A stretch of DNA of 64,000 nucleotides from Brachyhypopomus gauderio (GCF_052324685.1 NW_027506980.1:248001-312000), one strand, 5' to 3'; shown: positions 10,817-24,790, counted from the stretch's first letter. Notes: generated from the sequence alone by a model not told the origin. Numbers and translations: made by a program.

Positions 10817-10843
10817 CGTCCCTGGGTGGGCTCGAACCACCAT

Positions 10844-10884
<41 letters not shown>

Positions 10885-10890
10885 AGAGAC
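10817..10890 (-). tRNA. tRNA-Asn(GTT), unit 8
   Basis: Consensus copy. Confidence 0.96.
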
Positions 10891-12044
10891 CAGATGCTGC
10901 TGTGCTTACATAGTTCTTCCTCAAAAGAAAAACCCAACAAGCACATTCCTCCTGTTTGCTGGCTTTTGATGAAATGAGCCAATGCATAAAGGATGCAACA
11001 TCAATGTCACTCACACTTTTCTGCTAGCTTGTCTAAAATTCGCCCTTCCTTCAATTTCTCACTTGTCAAGACCTGCAGGTCTTCAAACAAAAGGTCAGTT
11101 TGTAGACCCTTTTCCTGTCAAAGTTTTGATCCTTTTGTCCACCAGTCATCGGAATGTGTATGATTTTCACCAGTTTACACAGTGTAGCTCCCTTGCATTC
11201 AGTTGCAGGGTTATGTCCTCTTAGATAAGACGCTTTTCAAATTATTTGTGAAAATGCACCCAAAACCTATTCAAAACAGATTTGATGGAAGCACTGCAGG
11301 AGCTGCTCCAAGACGCATTTTGTCCAGAAAATGTGCTATCATGAATGCATACATATCACCAACACACATTTACAAACCAAACCATAGGCAATAAAATACA
11401 TGAGTAAACTGATTTGTGGACCTTTGTGGCACTTGGTACTGCTGAGATCAGGATCATTACAGAGTTCAGCAATTATTTTCCCAACTAGGTCATTGATACA
11501 TTGGAATCCCCAATGTTTTCTGGAACAGAATAGGCTATGCCTTTCGGATGAGAATAAAAAAAGACTTCAAGAACCAAAAAAGAAGTTAAGCTGCCTTCAG
11601 CTGATGTACTCAGACTAAAGGGAAACACTTTAAATCCCAAGGTGAAATGCACATGCTCAAAATTTTATCAGGACAGAGTACATGTTTTACTTTGATATTA
11701 AGAGCGATCACTGGATTGTCTTCCAGTAAATTAATGTTTTCTTCCGCTACAAAACGTTTTTTCAACAACTATAAAGAGGCTATGCAATGAAACTGAGCTG
11801 AGATGTCAAGTGCCTTTAATGGTACATTTTTGACCCCACTTCAAATGCTGCTGTTACCTGACCAGTTCGATTGTTAGTTTGCCAGATTCTCAATCTCTGG
11901 GATGTGAGATCATGCACCAGGTTTAGTGAATGTTTAAGGGTGAAGGTCTTTAGTTTCTGCACAAATTCCACAAACATAGCTCAGGTCCTGCTCAACATGT
12001 CAACATGTGGCGACAGCAAGTGCCTTTGGGGTACTACAAAAATC

Positions 12045-12117
12045 GCCCGGCTAGCTCAGTCGGTAGAGCATGAGACTCTTAATCTCAGGGTCGTGGGTTC
12101 GAGCCCCACGTTGGGCG
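12045..12117 (+). tRNA. tRNA-Lys(CTT), unit 8
   Basis: Consensus gene body. The upstream marker is A, otherwise usual in C56G units, so this unit is mosaic. Confidence 0.96.
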
Positions 12118-12206
12118 AGAGGCTGATTTGTTTGAGTGAAATGTTGAAATTTAGTTAATCTGTTTGCACAAAATACGTCTAAAAAAGAAGAGAAAGGAAC
12201 ATACAT

Positions 12207-12233
12207 CGTCCCTGGGTGGGCTCGAACCACCAT

Positions 12234-12274
<41 letters not shown>

Positions 12275-12280
12275 AGAGAC
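12207..12280 (-). tRNA. tRNA-Asn(GTT), unit 9
   Basis: Consensus copy. The unit carries the gattaaatg spacer marker upstream of the gene. Confidence 0.96.
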
Positions 12281-13434
12281 CAGATGCTGCTGTGCTTACA
12301 TAGTTCTTCCTCAAAAGAAAAACCCAACAAGCACATTCCTCCTGTTTGCTGGCTTTTGATTAAATGAGCCAATGCATAAAGGATGCAACATCAATGTCAC
12401 TCACACTTTTCTGCTAGCTTGTCTAAAATTCGCCCTTCCTTCAATTTCTCACTTGTCAAGACCTGCAGGTCTTCAAACAAAAGGTCAGTTTGTAGACCCT
12501 TTTCCTGTCAAAGTTTTGATCCTTTTGTCCACCAGTCATCGGAATGTGTATGATTTTCACCAGTTTACACAGTGTAGCTCCCTTGCCTTCAGTTGCAGGG
12601 TTATGTCCTCTTAGATAAGACGCTTTTGAAATTATTTGTGAAAATGCACCCAAAACCTATTCAAAACAGATTTGATGGAAGCACTGCAGGAGCTGCTCCA
12701 AGACGCATTTTGTCCAGAAAATGTGCTATCATGAATGCATCCATATCACCAACACACATTTACAAACCAAACCATAGGCAATAAAATACATGAGTAAACT
12801 GATTTGTGGACCTTTGTGGCACTTGGTACTGCTGAGATCAGGATCATTACAGAGTTCAGAAATTATTTTCCCAACTAGGTCATGGATACATTGGAATCCC
12901 CAATGTTTTCTGGAACAGAATAGGCTATGCCTTTCGGATGAGAATAAAAAAAGACTTCAAGAACCAAAAAAGAAGTTAAGCTGCCTTCAGCTGATGTACT
13001 CAGACTAAAGGGAAACACTTTAAATCCCAAGGTGAAATGCACATGCTCAAAATTTTATCAGGACAGAGTACATGTTTTACTTTGATATTAAGAGCGATCA
13101 CTAGATTGTCTTCCAGTAAATTAATGTTTTCTTCCGCTACAAAACGTTTTTTCAACAACTATAAAGAGGCTATGCAACGAAACTGAGCTGAGATGTCAAG
13201 TGCCTTTAATGGTACATTTTTGACCCCACTTCAAATGCTGCTGTTACCTGACCAGTTCGATTGTTAGTTTGCCAGATTCTCAATCTCTGGGATGTGAGAT
13301 CATGCACCAGGTTTAGTGAATGTTTAAGGGTGAAGGTCTTTAGTTTCTGCACAAATTCCACAAACATAGCTCAGGTCCTGCTCAACATGTCAACATGTGG
13401 CGACAGCAAGTGCCTTTGGGGTCCTACAAAAATC

Positions 13435-13507
13435 GCCCGGCTAGCTCAGTCGGTAGAGCATGAGACTCTTAATCTCAGGGTCGTGGGTTCGAGCCCCACG
13501 TTGGGCG
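13435..13507 (+). tRNA. tRNA-Lys(CTT), unit 9
   Basis: Consensus copy; upstream marker C. Confidence 0.96.
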
Positions 13508-13596
13508 AGAGGCTGATTTGTTTGAGTGAAATGTTGAAATTTAGTTAATCTGTTTGCACAAAATACGTCTAAAAAAGAAGAGAAAGGAACATACAT

Positions 13597-13623
13597 CTTC
13601 CCTGAGTGGGCTCGAACCACCAT

Positions 13624-13664
<41 letters not shown>

Positions 13665-13670
13665 AGAGAC
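13597..13670 (-). tRNA. tRNA-Asn(GTT), unit 10, C72A + C65T variant
   Basis: Two linked changes (plus-strand T at 13598, A at 13605). C72 becomes A, so the first acceptor pair is G1-A72. C65 becomes T, leaving a tolerable G-T pair with base 49. Loss of the 1-72 pair could affect 3' processing and charging. Type copy of this class. Confidence 0.92.
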
Positions 13671-14824
13671 CAGATGCTGCTGTGCTTACATAGTTCTTCC
13701 TCAAAAGAAAAACCCAACAAGCACATTCCTCCTGTTTGCTGGCTTTTGATGAAATGAGCCAATGCATAAAGGATGCAACATCAATGTCACTCACACTTTT
13801 CTGCTAGCTTGTCTAAAATTCGCCCTTCCTTCAATTTCTCACTTGTCAAGACCTGCAGGTCTTCAAACAAAAGGTCAGTTTGTAGACCCTTTTCCTGTCA
13901 AAGTTTTGATCCTTTTGTCCACCAGTCATCGGAATGTGTATGATTTTCACCAGTTTACACAGAGTAGCTCCCTTGCTTTCAGTTGCAGGGTTATGTCCTC
14001 TTAGATAAGACGCTTTTGAAATTATTTGTGAAAATGCACCCAAAACCTATTCAAAACAGATTTGATGGAAGCACTGCAGGAGCTGCTCCAAGACGCATTT
14101 TGTCCAGAAAATGTGCTATCATGAATGCATCCATATCACCAACACACATTTACAAACCAAACCATAGGCAATAAAATACATGAGTAAACTGATTTGTGGA
14201 CCTTTGTGGCACTTGGTACTGCTGAGATCAGGATCATAACAGAGTTCAGCAATTATTTTCCCAACTAGGTCATTGATACATTGGAATCCCCAATGTTTTC
14301 TGGAACAGAATAGGCTATGCCTTTCGGATGAGAATAAAAAAAGACTTCAAGAACCAAAAAAGAAGTTAAGCTGCCTTCAGCTGATGTACTCAGACTAAAG
14401 GGAAACACTTTAAATCCCAAGGTGAAATGCACATGCTCAAAATTTTATCAGGACAGAGTACATGTTTTACTTTGATATTAAGAGCGATCACTAGATTGTC
14501 TTCCAGTAAATTAATGTTTTCTTCCGCTACAAAACGTTTTTTCAACAACTATAAAGAGGCTATGCAACGAAACTGAGCTGAGATGTCAAGTGCCTTTAAT
14601 GGTACATTTTTGACCCCACTTCAAATGCTGCTGTTACCTGACCAGTTCGATTGTTAGTTTGCCAGATTCTCAATCTCTGGGATGTGAGATCATGCACCAG
14701 GTTTAGTGAATGTTTAAGGGTGAAGGTCTTTAGTTTCTGCACAAATTCCACAAACATAGCTCAGGTCCTGCTCAACATGTCAACATGTGGCGACAGCAAG
14801 TGCCTTTGGGGTCCTACAAAAATC

Positions 14825-14897
14825 GCCCGGCTAGCTCAGTCGGTAGAGCATGAGACTCTTAATCTCAGGGTCGTGGGTTCGAGCCCCACGTTGGGCG
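14825..14897 (+). tRNA. tRNA-Lys(CTT), unit 10
   Basis: Consensus copy; upstream marker C. Confidence 0.96.
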
Positions 14898-14986
14898 AGA
14901 GGCTGATTTGTTTGAGTGAAATGTTGAAATTTAGTTAATCTGTTTGCACAAAATACGTCTAAAAAAGAAGAGAAAGGAACATACAT

Positions 14987-15013
14987 CGTCCCTGGGTGGG
15001 CTCGAACCACCAT

Positions 15014-15054
<41 letters not shown>

Positions 15055-15060
15055 AGAGAC
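14987..15060 (-). tRNA. tRNA-Asn(GTT), unit 11
   Basis: Consensus copy. Confidence 0.96.
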
Positions 15061-16214
15061 CAGATGCTGCTGTGCTTACATAGTTCTTCCTCAAAAGAAA
15101 AACCCAACAAGCACATTCCTCCTGTTTGCTGGCTTTTGATGAAATGAGCCAATGCATAAAGGATGCAACATCAATGTCACTCACACTTTTCTGCTAGCTT
15201 GTCTAAAATTCGCCCTTCCTTCAATTTCTCACTTGTCAAGACCTGCAGGTCTTCAAACAAAAGGTCAGTTTGTAGACCCTTTTCCTGTCAAAGTTTTGAT
15301 CCTTTTGTCCACCAGTCATCGGAATGTGTATGATTTTCACCAGTTTACACAGTGTAGCTCCCTTGCATTCAGTTGCAGGGTTATGTCCTCTTAGATAAGA
15401 CGCTTTTCAAATTATTTGTGAAAATGCACCCAAAACCTATTCAAAACAGATTTGATGGAAGCACTGCAGGAGCTGCTCCAAGACGCATTTTGTCCAGAAA
15501 ATGTGCTATCATGAATGCATACATATCACCAACACACATTTACAAACCAAACCATAGGCAATAAAATACATGAGTAAACTGATTTGTGGACCTTTGTGGC
15601 ACTTGGTACTGCTGAGATCAGGATCATTACAGAGTTCAGCAATTATTTTCCCAACTAGGTCATTGATACATTGGAATCCCCAATGTTTTCTGGAACAGAA
15701 TAGGCTATGCCTTTCGGATGAGAATAAAAAAAGACTTCAAGAACCAAAAAAGAAGTTAAGCTGCCTTCAGCTGATGTACTCAGACTAAAGGGAAACACTT
15801 TAAATCCCAAGGTGAAATGCACATGCTCAAAATTTTATCAGGACAGAGTACATGTTTTACTTTGATATTAAGAGCGATCACTGGATTGTCTTCCAGTAAA
15901 TTATAGTTTTCTTCCGCTACAAAACGTTTTTTCAACAACTATAAAGAGGCTATGCAATGAAACTGAGCTGAGATGTCAAGTGCCTTTAATGGTACATTTT
16001 TGACCCCACTTCAAATGCTGCTGTTACCTGACCAGTTCGATTGTTAGTTTGCCAGATTCTCAATCTCTGGGATGTGAGATCATGCACCAGGTTTAGTGAA
16101 TGTTTAAGGGTGAAGGTCTTTAGTTTCTGCACAAATTCCACAAACATAGCTCAGGTCCTGCTCAACATGTCAACATGTGGCGACAGCAAGTGCCTTTGGG
16201 GTACTACAAAAATC

Positions 16215-16287
16215 GCCCGGCTAGCTCAGTCGGTAGAGCATGAGACTCTTAATCTCAGGGTCGTGGGTTGGAGCCCCACGTTGGGCG
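16215..16287 (+). tRNA. tRNA-Lys(CTT)-like, unit 11, C56G variant
   Basis: C56G class; G at 16270. Upstream marker A. Unit 11 otherwise resembles unit 8, whose Lys gene is consensus. Confidence 0.92.
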
Positions 16288-16376
16288 AGAGGCTGATTTG
16301 TTTGAGTGAAATGTTGAAATTTAGTTAATCTGTTTGCACAAAATACGTCTAAAAAAGAAGAGAAAGGAACATACAT

Positions 16377-16403
16377 CGTCCCTGGGTGGGCTCGAACCAC
16401 CAT

Positions 16404-16444
<41 letters not shown>

Positions 16445-16450
16445 AGAGAC
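16377..16450 (-). tRNA. tRNA-Asn(GTT), unit 12
   Basis: Consensus copy; gattaaatg spacer marker. Confidence 0.96.
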
Positions 16451-17604
16451 CAGATGCTGCTGTGCTTACATAGTTCTTCCTCAAAAGAAAAACCCAACAA
16501 GCACATTCCTCCTGTTTGCTGGCTTTTGATTAAATGAGCCAATGCATAAAGGATGCAACATCAATGTCACTCACACTTTTCTGCTAGCTTGTCTAAAATT
16601 CGCCCTTCCTTCAATTTCTCACTTGTCAAGACCTGCAGGTCTTCAAACAAAAGGTCAGTTTGTAGACCCTTTTCCTGTCAAAGTTTTGATCCTTTTGTCC
16701 ACCAGTCATCGGAATGTGTATGATTTTCACCAGTTTACACAGTGTAGCTCCCTTGCCTTCAGTTGCAGGGTTATGTCCTCTTAGATAAGACGCTTTTGAA
16801 ATTATTTGTGAAAATGCACCCAAAACCTATTCAAAACAGATTTGATGGAAGCACTGCAGGAGCTGCTCCAAGACGCATTTTGTCCAGAAAATGTGCTATC
16901 ATGAATGCATCCATATCACCAACACACATTTACAAACCAAACCATAGGCAATAAAATACATGAGTAAACTGATTTGTGGACCTTTGTGGCACTTGGTACT
17001 GCTGAGATCAGGATCATTACAGAGTTCAGCAATTATTTTCCCAACTAGGTCATTGATACATTGGAATCCCCAATGTTTTCTGGAACAGAATAGGCTATGC
17101 CTTTCGGATGAGAATAAAAAAAGACTTCAAGAACCAAAAAAGAAGTTAAGCTGCCTTCAGCTGATGTACTCAGACTAAAGGGAAACACTTTAAATCCCAA
17201 GGTGAAATGCACATGCTCAAAATTTTATCAGGACAGAGTACATGTTTTACTTTGATATTAAGAGCGATTACTAGATTGTCTTCCAGTAAATTAATGTTTT
17301 CTTCCGCTACAAAACGTTTTTTCAACAACTATAAAGAGGCTATGCAACGAAACTGAGCTGAGATGTCAAGTGCCTTTAATGGTACATTTTTGACCCCACT
17401 TCAAATGCTGCTGTTACCTGACCAGTTCGATTGTTAGTTTGCCAGATTCTCAATCTCTGGGATGTGAGATCATGCACCAGGTTTAGTGAATGTTTAAGGG
17501 TGAAGGTCTTTAGTTTCTGCACAAATTCCACAAACATAGCTCAGGTCCTGCTCAACATGTCAACATGTGGCGACAGCAAGTGCCTTTGGGGTCCTACAAA
17601 AATC

Positions 17605-17677
17605 GCCCGGCTAGCTCAGTCGGTAGAGCATGAGACTCTTAATCTCAGGGTCGTGGGTTCGAGCCCCACGTTGGGCG
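17605..17677 (+). tRNA. tRNA-Lys(CTT), unit 12
   Basis: Consensus copy; upstream marker C. Confidence 0.96.
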
Positions 17678-17766
17678 AGAGGCTGATTTGTTTGAGTGAA
17701 ATGTTGAAATTTAGTTAATCTGTTTGCACAAAATACGTCTAAAAAAGAAGAGAAAGGAACATACAT

Positions 17767-17793
17767 CTTCCCTGAGTGGGCTCGAACCACCAT

Positions 17794-17834
<41 letters not shown>

Positions 17835-17840
17835 AGAGAC
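17767..17840 (-). tRNA. tRNA-Asn(GTT), unit 13, C72A + C65T variant
   Basis: Same two changes as unit 10, at 17768 and 17775, exactly 4,170 bp further on. Confidence 0.92.
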
Positions 17841-18994
17841 CAGATGCTGCTGTGCTTACATAGTTCTTCCTCAAAAGAAAAACCCAACAAGCACATTCCT
17901 CCTGTTTGCTGGCTTTTGATGAAATGAGCCAATGCATAAAGGATGCAACATCAATGTCACTCACACTTTTCTGCTAGCTTGTCTAAAATTCGCCCTTCCT
18001 TCAATTTCTCACTTGTCAAGACCTGCAGGTCTTCAAACAAAAGGTCAGTTTGTAGACCCTTTTCCTGTCAAAGTTTTGATCCTTTTGTCCACCAGTCATC
18101 GGAATGTGTATGATTTTCACCAGTTTACACAGAGTAGCTCCCTTGCTTTCAGTTGCAGGGTTATGTCCTCTTAGATAAGACGCTTTTGAAATTATTTGTG
18201 AAAATGCACCCAAAACCTATTCAAAACAGATTTGATGGAAGCACTGCAGGAGCTGCTCCAAGACGCATTTTGTCCAGAAAATGTGCTATCATGAATGCAT
18301 CCATATCACCAACACACATTTACAAACCAAACCATAGGCAATAAAATACATGAGTAAACTGATTTGTGGACCTTTGTGGCACTTGGTACTGCTGAGATCA
18401 GGATCATAACAGAGTTCAGCAATTATTTTCCCAACTAGGTCATTGATACATTGGAATCCCCAATGTTTTCTGGAACAGAATAGGCTATGCCTTTCGGATG
18501 AGAATAAAAAAAGACTTCAAGAACCAAAAAAGAAGTTAAGCTGCCTTCAGCTGATGTACTCAGACTAAAGGGAAACACTTTAAATCCCAAGGTGAAATGC
18601 ACATGCTCAAAATTTTATCAGGACAGAGTACATGTTTTACTTTGATATTAAGAGCGATCACTAGATTGTCTTCCAGTAAATGAATGTTTTCTTCCGCTAC
18701 AAAACGTTTTTTCAACAACTATAAAGAGGCTATGCAACGAAACTGAGCTGAGATGTCAAGTGCCTTTAATGGTACATTTTTGACCCCACTTCAAATGCTG
18801 CTGTTACCTGACCAGTTTGATTGTTAGTTTGCCAGATTCTCAATCTCTGGGATGTGAGATCATGCACCAGGTTTAGTGAATGTTTAAGGGTGAAGGTCTT
18901 TAGTTTCTGCACAAATTCCACAAACATAGCTCAGGTCCTGCTCAACATGTCAACATGTGGCGACAGCAAGTGCCTTTGGGGTCCTACAAAAATC

Positions 18995-19067
18995 GCCCGG
19001 CTAGCTCAGTCGGTAGAGCATGAGACTCTTAATCTCAGGGTCGTGGGTTCGAGCCCCACGTTGGGCG
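18995..19067 (+). tRNA. tRNA-Lys(CTT), unit 13
   Basis: Consensus copy; upstream marker C. Confidence 0.96.
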
Positions 19068-19156
19068 AGAGGCTGATTTGTTTGAGTGAAATGTTGAAAT
19101 TTAGTTAATCTGTTTGCACAAAATACGTCTAAAAAAGAAGAGAAAGGAACATACAT

Positions 19157-19183
19157 CGTCCCTGGGTGGGCTCGAACCACCAT

Positions 19184-19224
<41 letters not shown>

Positions 19225-19230
19225 AGAGAC
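19157..19230 (-). tRNA. tRNA-Asn(GTT), unit 14
   Basis: Consensus copy. Confidence 0.96.
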
Positions 19231-20384
19231 CAGATGCTGCTGTGCTTACATAGTTCTTCCTCAAAAGAAAAACCCAACAAGCACATTCCTCCTGTTTGCT
19301 GGCTTTTGATGAAATGAGCCAATGCATAAAGGATGCAACATCAATGTCACTCACACTTTTCTGCTAGCTTGTCTAAAATTCGCCCTTCCTTCAATTTCTC
19401 ACTTGTCAAGACCTGCAGGTCTTCAAACAAAAGGTCAGTTTGTAGACCCTTTTCCTGTCAAAGTTTTGATCCTTTTGTCCACCAGTCATCGGAATGTGTA
19501 TGATTTTCACCAGTTTACACAGTGTAGCTCCCTTGCCTTCAGTTGCAGGGTTATGTCCTCTTAGATAAGACGCTTTTGAAATTATTTGTGAAAATGCACC
19601 CAAAACCTATTCAAAACAGATTTGATGGAAGCACTGCAGGAGCTGCTCCAAGACGCATTTTGTCCAGAAAATGTGCTATCATGAATGCATCCATATCACC
19701 AACACACATTTACAAACCAAACCATAGGCAATAAAATACATGAGTAAACTGATTTGTGGACCTTTGTGGCACTTGGTACTGCTGAGATCAGGATCATTAC
19801 AGAGTTCAGCAATTATTTTCCCAACTAGGTCATTGATACATTGGAATCCCCAATGTTTTCTGGAACAGAATAGGCTATGCCTTTCGGATGAGAATAAAAA
19901 AAGACTTCAAGAACCAAAAAAGAAGTTAAGCTGCCTTCAGCTGATGTACTCAGACTAAAGGGAAACACTTTAAATCCCAAGGTGAAATGCACATGCTCAA
20001 AATTTTATCAGGACAGAGTACATGTTTTACTTTGATATTAAGAGTGATCAATGGATTGTCTTCCAGTAAATTAATGTTTTCTTCCGCTACAAAACGTTTT
20101 TTCAACAACTATAAAGAGGCTATGCAACAAAACTGAGCTGGGATGTCAAGTGCCTTTAATGGTACCTTTTTGACCCCACTTCAAATGCTGCTGTTACCTG
20201 ACCAGTTCGATTGTTAGTTTGCCAGATTCTCAATCTCTGGGATGTGAGATCATGCACCAGGTTTAGTGAATGTTTAAGGGTGAAGGTCTTTAATTTCTGC
20301 ACAAATTCCACAAACATAGCTCAGGTCCTGCTCAACATGTCAACATGTGGCGACAGCAAGTGCCTTTGGGGTCTTACAAAAATC

Positions 20385-20457
20385 GCCCGGCTAGCTCAGT
20401 CGGTAGAGCATGAGACTCTTAATCTCAGGGTCGTGGGTTCGAGCCCCACGTTGGGCG
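20385..20457 (+). tRNA. tRNA-Lys(CTT), unit 14
   Basis: Consensus gene. The upstream flank reads gtcttac, shared only with units 33 and 39. Confidence 0.96.
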
Positions 20458-20546
20458 AGAGGCTGATTTGTTTGAGTGAAATGTTGAAATTTAGTTAATC
20501 TGTTTGCACAAAATACGTCTAAAAAAGAAGAGAAAGGAACATACAT

Positions 20547-20573
20547 CGTCCCTGGGTGGGCTCGAACCACCAT

Positions 20574-20614
<41 letters not shown>

Positions 20615-20620
20615 AGAGAC
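20547..20620 (-). tRNA. tRNA-Asn(GTT), unit 15
   Basis: Consensus copy. Confidence 0.96.
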
Positions 20621-21774
20621 CAGATGCTGCTGTGCTTACATAGTTCTTCCTCAAAAGAAAAACCCAACAAGCACATTCCTCCTGTTTGCTGGCTTTTGAT
20701 GAAATGAGCCAATGCATAAAGGATGCAACATCAATGTCACTCACACTTTTCTGCTAGCTTGTCTAAAATTCGCCCTTCCTTCAATTTCTCACTTGTCAAG
20801 ACCTGCAGGTCTTCAAACAAAAGGTCAGTTTGTAGACCCTTTTCCTGTCAAAGTTTTGATCCTTTTGTCCACCAGTCATCGGAATGTGTATGATTTTCAC
20901 CAGTTTACACAGTGTAGCTCCCTTGCCTTCAGTTGCAGGGTTATGTCCTCTTAGATAAGACGCTTTTGAAATTATTTGTGAAAATGCACCCAAAACCTAT
21001 TCAAAACAGATTTGATGGAAGCACTGCAGGAGCTGCTCCAAGACGCATTTTGTCCAGAAAATGTGCTATCATGAATGCATCCATATCACCAACACACATT
21101 TACAAACCAAACCATAGGCAATAAAATACATGAGTAAACTGATTTGTGGACCTTTGTGGCACTTGGTACTGCTGAGATCAGGATCATTACAGAGTTCAGC
21201 AATTATTTTCCCAACTAGGTCATTGATACATTGGAATCCCCAATGTTTTCTGGAACAGAATAGGCTATGCCTTTCGGATGAGAATAAAAAAAGACTTCAA
21301 GAACCAAAAAAGAAGTTAAGCTGCCTTCAGCTGATGTACTCAGACTAAAGGGAAACACTTTAAATCCCAAGGTGAAATGCACATGCTCAAAATTTTATCA
21401 GGACAGAGTACATGTTTTACTTTGATATTAAGAGCGATCACTAGATTGTCTTCCAGTAAATTAATGTTTTCTTCCGCTACAAAACGTTTTTTCAACAACT
21501 ATAAAGAGGCTATGCAACGAAACTGAGCTGAGATGTCAAGTGCCTTTAATGGTACATTTTTGACCCCACTTCAAATGCTGCTGTTACCTGACCAGTTCGA
21601 TTGTTAGTTTGCCAGATTCTCAATCTCTGGGATGTGAGATCATGCACCAGGTTTAGTGAATGTTTAAGGGTGAAGGTCTTTAGTTTCTGCACAAATTCCA
21701 CAAACATAGCTCAGGTCCTGCTCAACATGTCAACATGTGGCGACAGCAAGTGCCTTTGGGGTCCTACAAAAATC

Positions 21775-21847
21775 GCCCGGCTAGCTCAGTCGGTAGAGCA
21801 TGAGACTCTTAATCTCAGGGTCGTGGGTTCGAGCCCCACGTTGGGCG
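21775..21847 (+). tRNA. tRNA-Lys(CTT), unit 15
   Basis: Consensus copy; upstream marker C. Confidence 0.96.
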
Positions 21848-21936
21848 AGAGGCTGATTTGTTTGAGTGAAATGTTGAAATTTAGTTAATCTGTTTGCACA
21901 AAATACGTCTAAAAAAGAAGAGAAAGGAACATACAT

Positions 21937-21963
21937 CGTCCCTGGGTGGGCTCGAACCACCAT

Positions 21964-22004
<41 letters not shown>

Positions 22005-22010
22005 AGAGAC
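21937..22010 (-). tRNA. tRNA-Asn(GTT), unit 16
   Basis: Consensus copy. Confidence 0.96.
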
Positions 22011-23164
22011 CAGATGCTGCTGTGCTTACATAGTTCTTCCTCAAAAGAAAAACCCAACAAGCACATTCCTCCTGTTTGCTGGCTTTTGATGAAATGAGCC
22101 AATGCATAAAGGATGCAACATCAATGTCACTCACACTTTTCTGCTAGCTTGTCTAAAATTCGCCCTTCCTTCAATTTCTCACTTGTCAAGACCTGCAGGT
22201 CTTCAAACAAAAGGTCAGTTTGTAGACCCTTTTCCTGTCAAAGTTTTGATCCTTTTGTCCACCAGTCATCGGAATGTGTATGATTTTCACCAGTTTACAC
22301 AGTGTAGCTCCCTTGCCTTCAGTTGCAGGGTTATGTCCTCTTAGATAAGACGCTTTTGAAATTATTTGTGAAAATGCACCCAAAACCTATTCAAAACAGA
22401 TTTGATGGAAGCACTGCAGGAGCTGCTCCAAGACGCATTTTGTCCAGAAAATGTGCTATCATGAATGCATCCATATCACCAACACACATTTACAAACCAA
22501 ACCATAGGCAATAAAATACATGAGTAAACTGATTTGTGGACCTTTGTGGCACTTGGTACTGCTGAGATCAGGATCATTACAGAGTTCAGCAATTATTTTC
22601 CCAACTAGGTCATTGATACATTGGAATCCCCAATGTTTTCTGGAACAGAATAGGCTATGCCTTTCGGATGAGAATAAAAAAAGACTTCAAGAACCAAAAA
22701 AGAAGTTAAGCTGCCTTCAGCTGATGTACTCAGACTAAAGGGAAACACTTTAAATCCCAAGGTGAAATGCACATGCTCAAAATTTTATCAGGACAGAGTA
22801 CATGTTTTACTTTGATATTAAGAGCGATCACTGGATTGTCTTCCAGTAAATTATAGTTTTCTTCCGCTACAAAACGTTTTTTCAACAACTATAAAGAGGC
22901 TATGCAATGAAACTGAGCTGAGATGTCAAGTGCCTTTAATGGTACATTTTTGACCCCACTTCAAATGCTGCTGTTACCTGACCAGTTCGATTGTTAGTTT
23001 GCCAGATTCTCAATCTCTGGGATGTGAGATCATGCACCAGGTTTAGTGAATGTTTAAGGGTGAAGGTCTTTAGTTTCTGCACAAATTCCACAAACATAGC
23101 TCAGGTCCTGCTCAACATGTCAACATGTGGCGACAGCAAGTGCCTTTGGGGTACTACAAAAATC

Positions 23165-23237
23165 GCCCGGCTAGCTCAGTCGGTAGAGCATGAGACTCTT
23201 AATCTCAGGGTCGTGGGTTGGAGCCCCACGTTGGGCG
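23165..23237 (+). tRNA. tRNA-Lys(CTT)-like, unit 16, C56G variant
   Basis: C56G class; G at 23220. Upstream marker A. Confidence 0.92.
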
Positions 23238-23326
23238 AGAGGCTGATTTGTTTGAGTGAAATGTTGAAATTTAGTTAATCTGTTTGCACAAAATACGTCT
23301 AAAAAAGAAGAGAAAGGAACATACAT

Positions 23327-23353
23327 CGTCCCTGGGTGGGCTCGAACCACCAT

Positions 23354-23394
<41 letters not shown>

Positions 23395-23400
23395 AGAGAC
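23327..23400 (-). tRNA. tRNA-Asn(GTT), unit 17
   Basis: Consensus copy; gattaaatg marker. Confidence 0.96.
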
Positions 23401-24554
23401 CAGATGCTGCTGTGCTTACATAGTTCTTCCTCAAAAGAAAAACCCAACAAGCACATTCCTCCTGTTTGCTGGCTTTTGATTAAATGAGCCAATGCATAAA
23501 GGATGCAACATCAATGTCACTCACACTTTTCTGCTAGCTTGTCTAAAATTCGCCCTTCCTTCAATTTCTCACTTGTCAAGACCTGCAGGTCTTCAAACAA
23601 AAGGTCAGTTTGTAGACCCTTTTCCTGTCAAAGTTTTGATCCTTTTGTCCACCAGTCATCGGAATGTGTATGATTTTCACCAGTTTACACAGTGTAGCTC
23701 CCTTGCCTTCAGTTGCAGGGTTATGTCCTCTTAGATAAGACGCTTTTGAAATTATTTGTGAAAATGCACCCAAAACCTATTCAAAACAGATTTGATGGAA
23801 GCACTGCAGGAGCTGCTCCAAGACGCATTTTGTCCAGAAAATGTGCTATCATGAATGCATCCATATCACCAACACACATTTACAAACCAAACCATAGGCA
23901 ATAAAATACATGAGTAAACTGATTTGTGGACCTTTGTGGCACTTGGTACTGCTGAGATCAGGATCATTACAGAGTTCAGCAATTATTTTCCCAACTAGGT
24001 CATTGATACATTGGAATCCCCAATGTTTTCTGGAACAGAATAGGCTATGCCTTTCGGATGAGAATAAAAAAAGACTTCAAGAACCAAAAAAGAAGTTAAG
24101 CTGCCTTCAGCTGATGTACTCAGACTAAAGGGAAACACTTTAAATCCCAAGGTGAAATGCACATGCTCAAAATTTTATCAGGACAGAGTACATGTTTTAC
24201 TTTGATATTAAGAGCGATCACTAGATTGTCTTCCAGTAAATTAATGTTTTCTTCCGCTACAAAACGTTTTTTCAACAACTATAAAGAGGCTATGCAACGA
24301 AACTGAGCTGAGATGTCAAGTGCCTTTAATGGTACATTTTTGACCCCACTTCAAATGCTGCTGTTACCTGACCAGTTCGATTGTTAGTTTGCCAGATTCT
24401 CAATCTCTGGGATGTGAGATCATGCACCAGGTTTAGTGAATGTTTAAGGGTGAAGGTCTTTAGTTTCTGCACAAATTCCACAAACATAGCTCAGGTCCTG
24501 CTCAACATGTCAACATGTGGCGACAGCAAGTGCCTTTGGGGTCCTACAAAAATC

Positions 24555-24627
24555 GCCCGGCTAGCTCAGTCGGTAGAGCATGAGACTCTTAATCTCAGGG
24601 TCGTGGGTTGGAGCCCCACGTTGGGCG
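24555..24627 (+). tRNA. tRNA-Lys(CTT)-like, unit 17, C56G variant on the C haplotype
   Basis: C56G class; G at 24610. The upstream marker is C rather than A, so this copy is a recombinant of two unit types (see also unit 26). Confidence 0.92.
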
Positions 24628-24716
24628 AGAGGCTGATTTGTTTGAGTGAAATGTTGAAATTTAGTTAATCTGTTTGCACAAAATACGTCTAAAAAAGAAG
24701 AGAAAGGAACATACAT

Positions 24717-24743
24717 CGTCCCTGGGTGGGCTCGAACCACCAT

Positions 24744-24784
<41 letters not shown>

Positions 24785-24790
24785 AGAGAC
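24717..24790 (-). tRNA. tRNA-Asn(GTT), unit 18
   Basis: Consensus copy; gattaaatg marker. Confidence 0.96.
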